NCBI GenBank assembly: GCA_018257865.1
Contig: JAEUBA010000002.1
Span: 372,001-436,000, forward strand
Length of the DNA: 64,000 nt
Source: Stereocaulon alpinum
Taxonomy: Eukaryota; Ascomycota; Lecanoromycetes; Lecanorales; Stereocaulaceae
Reading direction: 5' to 3'
The translations under genes were made by a program, and so were the position numbers. Shown piece by piece: positions 35,322 through 45,275 of this stretch. Below the pieces are notes generated by a model. That model worked only from the letters and a program-made list of their open reading frames with translations, did not search any database and was not told the DNA's origin. The stretch's first letter is position 1. Each line of letters begins with the position of its first letter.

Positions 35322-36320
35322 ATGGCTTCGAACTCGGTCGAATTATGTGGGCCTGTGGTCATCCTTGCCAGCATTCTTACTTCTGCTTACGCCGCTAGCG
35401 ATTGGGGTGCGATCAGCTGCGTTGGCAACTCTAACCAATAGCTGCCAGTCCAGCCGGACTTTGACCCTAATACCAAAACCATACAACACCTATGCACGAA
35501 GACGGCATACGGGGGTGGTCCAGCTGGCCAGCACATTGGTGGCTTCTGCGCGAGGGCCCCTGTTGAAAGGTGGATAGATGTCACTGGGCAAGTAGCCTTT
35601 GACCAAAAGGAAATCAACCAGCAACTTTGTTTACCAGTCTGGTGGTTATCGGCAAGTTCTCCCAACTCCCCAAATACAATAATCAATGCTCCCAAAGTTC
35701 ATCCCTACCGTCAAACTTGTGTTTGCAGCTCAACCAACGCCGGCAGCTACTGCTGTCACGGAGCGCGCGGCACCGAAGTCGCCTTCTTCGATGAGATGAC
35801 GCCACGCCCAGACTGGAGTTAGGGCGGTAACCTCCTCTATTCAGCAGCTATTCGCTATCATTGCTGAAAATACTGTCTCTGCTCCAACTATCAGGATGGC
35901 ACTCTGAGGAACGGTACAAATGTCTGCCGCTACTCCACCTACAAATTCTGGAACCTCCTGATTACAGCAGCCAGGCACGTAGGAATCTACAGCACATCCA
36001 ACTGCTCCGTTCAATTGCAGGCAACAGGATCAAGCGGCCAGTCCTCATCCAGGCAGATTCTTCCCCATCAATCCAGCTCCAACCCGCCTTCTGGAACCTG
36101 CGGTTCAGACGGCCGGCAATTCTGCAAGGCAACATGGCCGTCTGATATCGCTGGTCTCCCACCCGTCGAACCTCCGCTAATCCCAACTCTTCAACACAAC
36201 GCCAGCAATTCTGTTGTTGTAGGCCACTGCGGCGTCTCAAAAACATGTTGTACTTCCAGCAGCTGCAGTCCAGACGACGATACCCGTAAATGCATGATAC
36301 CGGACTCGAAGACGGCGTAG
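35322..36320 (+). pseudogene. Broken gene for a secreted Cys-rich protein
   Basis: One frame of 333 codons runs without introns from ATG at 35322 to TAG at 36318-36320, broken only by TAG at 35439-35441, TAG at 35820-35822 and TGA at 35868-35870. All three can arise from Gln, Trp or Arg codons by a single C-to-T or G-to-A change. The N-terminus has a signal-peptide-like hydrophobic run (VVILASILTSAYAAS). Many Cys follow in motifs such as LCTKTAYGGGPAGQHIG, TCVCSSTNAGSYCCHGARG, SNCSVQL and GVSKTCCTSSSCS. Cys-rich secreted proteins of this kind in fungi act at the cell wall or outside the cell; I do not know this one's role. The reading frame is otherwise kept, so inactivation looks recent, or the gene is mutated at hot spots. 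Confidence 0.72.
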
Positions 36321-36867
36321 GAGTATGGCGTTGAATCTATCTTCCCTCCTTCGTTGCGTTTGACGATCGCTACGTTTTCGGTTCACACGTCGAAGACTGG
36401 GGGAAACGAAACTTAAAGCCTCATGGGATTCATTTGAACGGTGACGGTGAACCATGGAAGTGCGTATGTAAATCGACTTATGCGTCCCCTGCTTGCTGTA
36501 TGGTTAATGATGGGTTGGTCTGGGAGGAGTCTAAGTAAGTCGGCTGTCTTTGAGGTCTGAATTGTCGTATGAGAATACCGCTTGAGACGCGCTTTTGCAT
36601 GGTGCAAGGTTTACTGTAATCAATATCATGTTATTCCAATGTGATCTACCATGATCCTTCAAGTCATTGAATTTCCGTACTAACCGCGTTTGACCGAGGT
36701 GGGCCGAATCTAAGGCGTCAATATTTACTTCGCACAATGACATTTGAATTAGCTCTCCCGCGAAAAGTTCCCCGAGCCTGACCGAGCCTATGAGATTCAA
36801 TGTTATCAAGATTCCGCCATGATTGTGGGGAATAAAGGTTCCGAGTCCACGGCTTTGTTCGTGGAGC

Positions 36868-38575
36868 ATGGCAAACTCAACAACTGATGAGAGGAGTCCA
36901 TTTCTTGGCCATTCAGTAGGCTCATCTGCCGCGGTGCAGGTTGATGCGGCTGTTCATAATGAAAATGGTGTTCTTGAAGCCCCTTCGATTAGAGAGCCGT
37001 CTAATGCAAGAATGGCATTATTCATGGGCAAGATATGGATAAACAAGAAACAGATGGCTGTTTTGAGTTATGTAGGCTTATAATCCTCAGATCGGAGTGT
37101 GTCTGACGGCTATCGGTAAAAGAATTCCTTGGATTCTTATTCCGTTCCTGCAGGTATATTCTCTGCAACCACTGCATGATTTACCAATTAACTTTCGCAC
37201 CTCACCAGACTCAACGATAGTAGCAACACTTCTCGTCCCAATCTCATCATCATTCTCATCACTCAAAACCCTCTCATAGATCGGCTCAGCCTACTTAATC
37301 GGCCAATCAACAAGCCAACCACTCAGTGGCAGACTCACGGACATGTTTGGACGGCGAGAAGGACTCTTATGCTGCAACGTAGTCTTTGGTATTGGCACAC
37401 TTCTCTGTGGAGTAGCTACCAAAGAATGGGTATTGACCATGGGACGAGCGATAGCAGGGGTAGGAGGCGGTGCAATGCTGACGATAAGCATGTGCGTCAC
37501 AGGCGATCTCGTGCCGTCGCAGAAACGAGGAGTCATCCAGGGAATTGCGAACATTGTTATAGGAGCTGGATCTGGCCTTGGCGGACTCCTAGGAGGGTGG
37601 GTGAATAGCGTCTGGGGCCAGCGAATGGCGTTCCTCATTAAGATATCCGTTCCTGCTGGTTGGTGCTGTTGTGGTCCATCTCACTGTCAAAGTCCCTGTT
37701 AAGGATTCGAAAAAGTCGGCACTTCAACGGATGGAGTATTTCGGCTCGCTCACTCTGTCGATTGCGTTGGTTTTATTGTTACACGGTGTCAATACCGGAG
37801 GCAACGTCCTTCCATGGTCACATCCTTTGATGTTGACGTCCTTCCCTCTGGCGGGGCTTTTCCTGCTCATATTCGTATACGTGGAAGGAAAATTTGCCAG
37901 TGAGCCTATCATACCTGTGCTACTACTACTCAATCGCACAGTAGCAGCCCCATGCCTCAGCTACTGGTTCACCTTCATGTCATTTTATGGCATCACGTTT
38001 CATATGCCGGTGTACCTGCAACTGCTGGATAATTCACCTACTGAAGCAGGTGTGCACTTCATGGCCTCAAGTGCTGGTACTGCTTTTGGAGCTTTGGGAG
38101 CTGATGTTGCCATGCGAGCCACAGGCAACTACTGGTATCTAAACAAGGCTCATCACTTGTTGTCAGTGCTCGGCTCAAGCTTGATGGTGTCACTCCGATT
38201 TGGTACACCGCCTTCGAGGCCATTTTATACCTTGTGATCTTCGGACTAGGACTTGGAGGCACGCTCGTCACAAACCTGATGGCTTTGGTGAGCGCTGTCG
38301 ATTAAGACCACCAAGCTGTAGCTACATCTGCTGGGGTTGCAATTAGATCAACAGGCTCTGCCATTGGCTTGGCGGTTGCATCGGCTGCGTTGCAGAATAT
38401 CCTGAGGGTGAGGCTTCAGAATAGTATTGGAGGCATTGTCGATGCAGACGATATCATGACCGGATCAGAGACAATTTTGATGAGGTCAACCACCTTGAGA
38501 GGCGATCCGAGACAGCGTGCAGGAGAGCTATATGCAGTCAATCAGAAGTGTAATTCTAGTCACCTGTGCGTTTAG
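36868..38575 (+). pseudogene. Broken MFS transporter (drug:H+ antiporter, 14-span type)
   Basis: The N-terminal segment (MANSTTDERSPFLGH) is typical of fungal multidrug MFS proteins. Next come DSTIVATLLVPISSSF, then a TAG (37277-37279) at the place where the family has Trp in LSWIGSAYLIG, then SGRLTDMFGRREGLL (the conserved cytosolic loop motif A) and GRAIAGVGGGAMLTI. A frameshift near 37645 separates the first half from the second (HLTVKVPVK to the spans ending near 38237). Another frame change follows, and a TAA at 38303-38305 sits in ALVSAVD-x-DHQAV, where the family has His or Gln. The C-terminal GVAIRSTGSAIGLAVASA motif is still readable to 38575. With at least two stops and two frameshifts the gene cannot make a transporter. 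Confidence 0.8.
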
Positions 38576-38989
38576 CGTCCCTTCGGCATTCATGAGCGTG
38601 TTCATAAGGCAACATGGATTACATTCGAAATTTGCCAGACGATGAATCAGCGGTTCAGCCATTCAAGTTCTGAGCTTTTGCAGTGAGTCTGTCATCTTAC
38701 AGCATTGGTATATCGAATTACCCTATGAAGTTTCGGTTATTATCTGTCAAAGTGTCTGTACATGTCCTAAGAGTCGCCTAAAGGTTTGGCTAGGGTTTCG
38801 CAGTCTCAGCCTTTTGTCCGGTCCAGAAGAAGGCCAAGACACTTGAAGACAGGACACATACAATCACCTCGAATCCTACGCGCCAGCCCCCGCTAAACAA
38901 CGTCCATTCCTCGCTCGGATGGTCTGTCCTTGAAAGACTCATGCCACCGGCGTCGCTAGGAGCATCTGTCTTCGTCGGCGTTTTTGCAG

Positions 38990-41040
38990 ATGTCTTCCAC
39001 GTCCTCCAATCAACCACCCGCAATCGGCAAGTCACGTCAGCCTTCCAACTGTCAACATGCTCAGAATGAGCAGAATAGCGCTACAAATGAGCCATTTCCA
39101 AATCTTGAAGTCCCACCACCGTTCCAATACCATGCATCACTCCATCCCGTCGATGTCTCTCCTTCACAAGCGCATTCCACGATAGTATCCCAGCGTTCCA
39201 CTTCGCCATTGAGCGCAGGCCTACGGCTCCAAACCGAACACATGAACGAGCAGAAGCGCGAGGAGACGGTAACAACAGTGAACGATATCTCACCGGAGTA
39301 CTCTCAGCAGACAATTTTCAACGCTGGATTACCAGTCCGTACGTCAAGCATTCGCTCTGCTTTGGCACGAGCTCATCGATCGGATTCCCATTCTCCAGCC
39401 TCGGCCATATCCTCACCAGGTGTCGGACCATTGGTCGACATGACGCCACTACCATCCCCGATTTCGGGCTGGGGGACGCCAGGATATGGGAGAAGATCAA
39501 TTGACAGCGAGGTAGACAGCATTGTGCCTGACGCAGCAATAGTTGGAGCAATTGAGGAGTCAATAGCGGCTGACCCCATGAACTATAGTCGAAGCACTCC
39601 AAAGAAGCTAGGGACACGGACTGGTCTCGACCAGGCCCGTACCTATGACACAAATGCTGCAGCTTTTTCGAAGAATCGAAGCATCAGCGACTACGTCCCA
39701 GAAGGTATACAAGTACCCCAGGCACGTAATATTGTCGTGTCCACTTCGGGCGCCCTGTCAACTCCACAGCAATCAATCTCTCCGCCGGATGATCACATGC
39801 ATCGCGAGCAATATCTGGCGGTCCAGCGAGGTCTTGCCATATCTATACCTAAACCACCAACCCCACCGGACAGCAATAGAGGCAAAGAGAGTGATGAGAT
39901 GGAAAGCACCCCAGCAAGCGGAAGTGCTCTGAAAGGGCCCATACCATGGATATATGAAGCTCATACGGTTCGAGGGGGCAAGCTTAAGAAATGGAGAGCA
40001 CTGCGACAGCTTGGCAAAGGCACCTTTAGTACTGTGATGCTTGCTACAAGCGAAGGCGCAGACAATACAAATAGGTCGCTTCTCGAGCTCAGCGACGAAG
40101 AACAGGTAAACAAGAAGACTCTGGTGGCTGTCAAGATCTGTGAGCATGGACCAGCTGGCGGGGCAGATGAGAAAAGTATAGGCACGTCCATCAAACGCGA
40201 AGTGGAAATCATGAAATCCATACATCATCCATCCTTGGTACAACTAAAGGCTGTCGAAATATGCGAACGACAGACTTTCTTGGTTCTCAATTACTGCCCA
40301 GGTGGAGATCTTTTCGAACTAGCAAATCTAAATCTTGACATTCTATCCCCTAGTCTGATACGCCGGATGTTCACTGAATTGGTTGCGGCCGTGCGATATT
40401 TGCATTCGCAGTATATTGTCCACCGCGATATCAAGCTTGAGAGTATGCGTTAAGGATCATTTGCCTCTTCCTTGTTTCTTATGGCTGACATCATCGTGTA
40501 GACATCCTTGTCAACCTCCCAACCGCAGCCTTCCACACCATTGGCGACTGGCAAAGGTATCCACACCCAGTTGTTACTCTTACAGACCTTGGCCTTGGAC
40601 GCTACATACCTCGACCCCCTGAATCGCCACTCCTCGAGCGGAGATGTGGAAGCGAGGATTACGCTGCCCCCGAAGTCCTCATGGGTCAAGATTATGATGG
40701 TCGAAATACCGACGCGTGGGCTCTTGGTGTGGTGCTGTACGCTCTTATGGAGGGCAGACTCCCGTTCGATCCTGTCCCAGGGGCAAGGAGAAACAGCCCT
40801 ACAAGTCATCGGATTGCCAGGTGCGAATGGCAGTGGGTGCGCTTTGCTGATAAGGATGGTGAGTGGGATCCCAACAAAGGACAGAAGCTCGAAGGAGCCA
40901 GAGGGATTGTGGAAGGATTGCTTGCACGAACTAGGTCAAGATGGAGCTTGGAAAAGGCGCAAAAGACCGAGTGGGTCGTCCGAGGGATTATGATCGAGGG
41001 GGATTTACAACGTGAAGATGATGACGAAGGACAAGAATAA
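38990..41040 (+). CDS. Serine/threonine protein kinase (yeast PRR1/PRR2/YPL150W-like)
   Basis: Two exons, 38990-40442 and 40502-41040, give 663 residues; the 59-nt intron falls inside the catalytic loop. The first 320 residues are Ser/Pro/Gln-rich and disordered. The kinase domain follows: Gly loop [18 protein letters not shown] (catalytic Lys), a long insert before [25 protein letters not shown] (catalytic Asp), the Mg motif as TDLGLGRY (DLG, not DFG), [14 protein letters not shown] (activation loop end) and [19 protein letters not shown]. The [10 protein letters not shown] and [10 protein letters not shown] features suggest the PRR1/PRR2/YPL150W group rather than AGC or CDK kinases; that placement is from memory of the family. 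A possible upstream exon cannot be excluded. Substrates are unknown. Confidence 0.88.
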
Positions 41041-41648
41041 CGACACAAGATACTCACTGATACCAATTCCGACGTTTCAAACGACTGTACAGCAATTATG
41101 TCCGTCGCTGGACGACTGCGCAAACATTACGGAGGAAGAGACTCGCATGATTGCATGATGCGATCGATATCCTCCAGGAATTTCCTGTATTTCTATGCTT
41201 GCTGATCTTCCTTTCGGCCCTTTCGATAGACATGTAGAAGACCGAACCGTTTGCAATAAAAGCTGAGACCTATTTCCACCACCCCTTCTTTCGTTGAGCT
41301 CGGGCTTACTGCTCAATTTGAAGCCAAAATGCATGCGCTCGCGATACGCTGGTTGAAATGGGCTGTACATTATGACGTCTCAACTAAGATCAAGCCAATA
41401 ACGATGCATCTAGACATCAAGGCTGTAGCAGTGAGTTTGATCTCAACGAATGACATCTCTCCATCTGAAACCCACGCTAAATGCGGAGCCTTTCCGCCTA
41501 TGTTTTCAGTGGGTGAGTTTTACCCAGACACACTCGCGGAGGTCAGTATCGCCAGGATCTACGCTTGAGAGAACTACGCGGTACTACAGCTGCTCTATTT
41601 GCTGTTTGAACGAGTATGGAACGATAGCCAGTCCTTGTGGCAATTTCA
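41041..41648. other. Intergenic region (kinase 3' flank and ILV3 promoter)
   Basis: No gene is supported. It should contain the kinase terminator and the promoter of the dihydroxy-acid dehydratase gene; no Leu3- or Gcn4-type site was assigned with confidence. Confidence 0.3.
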
Positions 41649-43586
41649 ATGCTTCTCCACACCCTCCGAGCCCGAGGGGTTCAAGCAAGTCCGACTATTT
41701 TCAGATGTTTAGCTAGGCCGTAAGCATTACAAAGTCCCTAAACGTGTCAAAGCGCTTACCTGATATCTTGATCCAAGACAGCGATTCTCGACCAATGCTA
41801 GACGAAAAGCTGACGCCTCCACTTCCCAGCTAAATAAAGTCAGCCAACATGTCACGCAACCGAAATCGCAAGGCGCGTCACAAGCCATGCTCTATGCCAC
41901 CGGTCTCGAGCCTTCAGACATGTCAAAAGCGCAGGTCGGCATATCATCAGTCTGGTACTCCGGCAACCCATGCAACATGCACCTCTTGGACCTCAATAAC
42001 AGAGTGAAAGAAGGCGTTGAGCGACAGGGGCTCATAGGGTACCAATTCAATACCATTGGAGTCAGTGATGCTATTTCGATGGGCACGAAGGGCATGCGAT
42101 ATTCATTACAGTCGAGAGATCTCATCGCGGACTCGATTGAGACGGTTATGGGCGGGCAATGGTATGATGCGAACATCTCGATACCGGGTTGCGACAAGAA
42201 TATGCCAGGTGTGATAATGGCTATGGGGAGAGTCAATCGGCCGTCGTTGATGGTGTATGGTGGGACCATAAAGCCGGGGTGTGCGGCTACTCAGAACAAT
42301 GCGGATATCGATATTGTCTCTGCCTTTCAGGCGTATGGGCAATTCCTTACTGGGGAGATCAATGAAGAGCAGCGGTTTGATATTATAAGACATGCTTGTC
42401 CGGGAGGAGGTGCTTGCGGAGGAATGTACACTGCTAATACAATGGCTACTGCTATTGAAGTTATGGGGATGACGCTACCTGGATCGTCGTCCAATCCTGC
42501 TGAATCGACGGCCAAACAGCTGGAATGTCTTGCCGCTGGAGGCGCCATTAAGAAGTTACTCACAATGGACATCCGACCTTCTGACATCCTAACCCGAGAA
42601 GCTTTCGAAAACGCGATGGTTGTGGTCAACATCACCGGGGGCTCCACAAACGCTGTGCTCCACTTGATAGCTATTGCCCACTCCGTCGGTATTGAGCTCA
42701 CGATCGATGACTTCCAAAAAGTCAGCGACCGGACACCCTTCCTTGCAGATCTCAAACCCTCAGGTAAATACGTAATGGCTGATTTGCACAATGTCGGTGG
42801 CACCCCCGCTCTGCTCAAGTTCCTACTCAAGGAGGGTGTCATTACAGGTAACGGCATGACAGTGACAGGCAAAACTCTTGCTAAGAACCTCGAGAATGCT
42901 ACGGACTTCCCGTCAGATCAAACGATCATCAGACCTTTCAGCAACCCTATAAAGAAGACAGGACATATTCAGATCCTCCGCGGTAGTCTTGCACCAGGTG
43001 GTTGTGTGGGCAAGATTACAGGTAAAGAAGGCACGCGGTTCGTCGGCAAAGCCAAAGTCTTTGACAGCGAAGATGAGATGGTCACTGCGCTTGAGCAGGG
43101 CTCCATCAAAAAGGGCGAGAAGACAGTCGTGGTAATCCGATACGAGGGTCCTAAGGGCGGCCCAGGCATGCCTGAGATGCTGAAGCCGAGTTCAGCCATT
43201 ATGGGCGCAGGTCTAGGTAATGACGTCGCACTAATCACTGACGGCAGGTTCAGCGGAGGAAGTCATGGGTTCCTAATTGGCCACATTGTGCCTGAGGCGC
43301 AAGAGGGAGGACCCATTGGTTTGGCGAGGGATGGGGATGAAATCGTCATTGATGCTGAGAGCAAGGAACTTAATATGATGATTGACGAAAAGGAGCTTGA
43401 GAGAAGGAGGGCAGAGTGGAAGCAGCCGGCGCTAAAGTATCAGAAGGGGACGTTGAAGAAGTATGCTAGGTATGTCATGCTTTTCTGCATATGGATTATT
43501 GCTGCGTGTAAAACCGTGAACGTAGTGCTAAATTGAGTCATAGCTTGGTTACCGATGCTAGCCATGGCTGCATTACGGACTCGTGA
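41649..43586 (+). CDS. ILV3: Dihydroxy-acid dehydratase, mitochondrial
   Basis: Three exons, 41649-41719, 41778-43469 and 43544-43586, give 601 residues with matching phases. The enzyme dehydrates 2,3-dihydroxy-isovalerate and -methylvalerate, the step before transamination in valine, isoleucine and leucine (and pantothenate) synthesis, and needs an iron-sulfur cluster. The short first exon encodes an Arg-rich, acid-poor start ([14 protein letters not shown]) and runs into [15 protein letters not shown], a good mitochondrial presequence. The mature part has [24 protein letters not shown] and [14 protein letters not shown] with the cluster Cys residues, and the C-terminal [12 protein letters not shown]. 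The last exon is needed to restore this conserved end, because reading through the intron gives an unrelated tail. Length is as expected for fungal Ilv3. No linked pathway genes are in the window. Confidence 0.96.
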
Positions 43587-44445
43587 TAGGAATGCAGCTG
43601 ATTGTTGTACGTACGTCATCACATCACAAGCAATCAGTGGGGGCATTGACCACTCAGAGATACCTTAGAGGAAGTACATCGTGCCAAGTCGTGGCATGCC
43701 CGCCAGATTCAATTACAAATCTAGAGGGATTCACACAGAGGCAAGAGGGAGCCAGCTAGCAAACCGCCATTCGCAGAAGGGCATGTTCGTCAGGCTTTAA
43801 AAGGGTTATGATGATAGTGTTATCATCAGAATGTTCGAGGGTAGCCAGTGTCTTCCTGATAAGGTCTCCAATGGCCTTATGATTCCTTGCCTGTTATGGA
43901 ACGCTCCTTCACTTGTGCACATAGCAATTTTCCAAGACAACAACTCTTCAAAACAATGCTTCCAATTCCGCCAAGAGATCTCATGCTTATTTTGATGACG
44001 ATTCCTAATTGGCTGAAAGTAACAAGACATTGATCACGTTACCAACGCGAAAACCGGAGTATCGAGGCGTCGCTATATCTACCCCAATATCTATCTTTAG
44101 CACACCTGTCGATCTATCATGCGGCTCTGTCGTACAGTAATCATCTGGCCTTGTATCTTCGCAAACGATCTCGTGCCCAAGTAACACACCCTCTCCACCG
44201 TATGAAATAACCAGAAACAATATCTACATGGGCATGACTATTCTCTATTAGTCAACCATGGCCTCCGCACCCAAACCAGTCTCCACTATAGAAGAGCGGT
44301 CAACACCTCCAGAAACTCCCAGTATCTGCAAGTGTTGCATACTTGTCGCCTTGTAAAACCTTGTCGTACTACTTTCCAGAAAACATCGAGCTTTTTATCT
44401 CGAGAGACATCTGTTCGCAACGTTTTGCGATAGACTCTAGACACC
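43587..44445. promoter_or_regulatory. ILV3 3' flank and dual-specificity phosphatase promoter
   Basis: No full gene is supported. A short ATG frame at 44258-44356 with good start context lies 89 nt upstream of the phosphatase ATG and could be an upstream ORF in its leader (listed separately). Confidence 0.4.
44258..44356 (+). CDS. Possible upstream ORF of the phosphatase gene
   Basis: The frame is 32 codons long, from ATG in the context TCAACCATGGCC to TAA, ending 89 nt before the phosphatase start. It encodes MASAPKPVSTIEERSTPPET and ends in a Cys-rich CKCCILVAL. If the leader of the phosphatase mRNA includes it, it would lower translation of the main frame. A separate short exon is the other reading. 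Confidence 0.3.
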   Translation: MASAPKPVSTIEERSTPPETPSICKCCILVAL

Positions 44446-45275
44446 ATGGCCGACCCATCGCCTCCCCACCGCGAACCCACCCGCCAAGAACGCACCCAAC
44501 ACCGCCAATCCCAACTAAAGCGCTATTTCCAACGCTGGCTGACCCGCCGCTCCATGGACGAAATATTCCCCCACATCTACCTAGGAGGTTCCTACGCAGC
44601 CGAATCCATCCCCGCCCTAACGACAGCAAACATCACTTTCGTCCTCAGCATAATGAGCAAGAACCTCCCGCCCTCGACCCGAGAAGCGTATATGAACAAC
44701 CGCATCCACCATGTTTTTATCAAAAAGCATGATGAGAGCAGGGAGGATTTATTGGCTATTTTACCCGAGGCGTGTAGGGTTATTGAGGAGAGTAGGGCGG
44801 GGGGTGGGGGGGTGTTGGTTCATTGTGCTATGGGGGTTAGTCGGAGTGCGAGTGTGGTTGTTGCCTATGGTACGTCCTCCCAAACCTTAATTCCCTCTCC
44901 CCTTTTCCCCCAAACCCAATCCACTACCCTGAAATTGTAAAACTGCGCATGTTGAGACTGTGGGGTTGTATAGTTATGCAACGCTGGGGCATCTCCCCCT
45001 CCGAAGCCCTCACGTTCGTGCGTGGGAAACGCTATGTCGTTTCTCCGAATCGGGGGTTTTTGGAACAGTTGGAGGTGTGGCGGGAGTGTGGGTATGATGT
45101 TTTTAGTATGATTAGGGTTGATGGGGAGAGGGTGCCTAAGGAGGCGTATCAGAGGTGGTTGAAGAGGGTGGAGGAGATGAGGAGGGAGGAGGAGAGAGAG
45201 GCTGCTGCTGCTGCTGCTGCTGCGGAGAATGGAGATGGGGATGGGGATGGTGATGGTGGGGCGGAGGCGTCGTAA
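44446..45275 (+). CDS. Dual-specificity protein phosphatase
   Basis: Exons 44446-44869 and 44974-45275 give 241 residues. The catalytic signature is HCAMGVSRS, the HC-x5-R loop of Cys-dependent phosphatases, split by the intron a few residues later (VVVAY | VMQRWGISPSEAL). Upstream are IFPHIYLGGSYAAES and the DSP general-acid region around KKHDESREDLL. Downstream, ALTFVRGKRYVVSPNRGFLEQL is the normal end of the fold. The C-terminus is Glu/Arg-rich with eight Ala from a GCT microsatellite and a Gly/Asp repeat. It lacks the zinc-binding tail of Yvh1, so it is a different member. It removes phosphate from Tyr and Ser/Thr of partners such as MAP kinases; the substrate is not known. Confidence 0.93.
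45201..45260 (+). repeat. GCT and GATGGG microsatellites within the phosphatase gene
   Basis: A (GCT)n run at 45201-45223 encodes poly-Ala, and a degenerate GGGGAT/GGTGAT run at about 45231-45260 encodes alternating Gly and Asp. Both lie in the C-terminal tail outside the catalytic fold, so length change would be tolerated. Confidence 0.8.

Noticed and set aside
41892..43238. Several long minus-strand frames
   Set aside because: All are antisense shadows of the ILV3 coding sequence.
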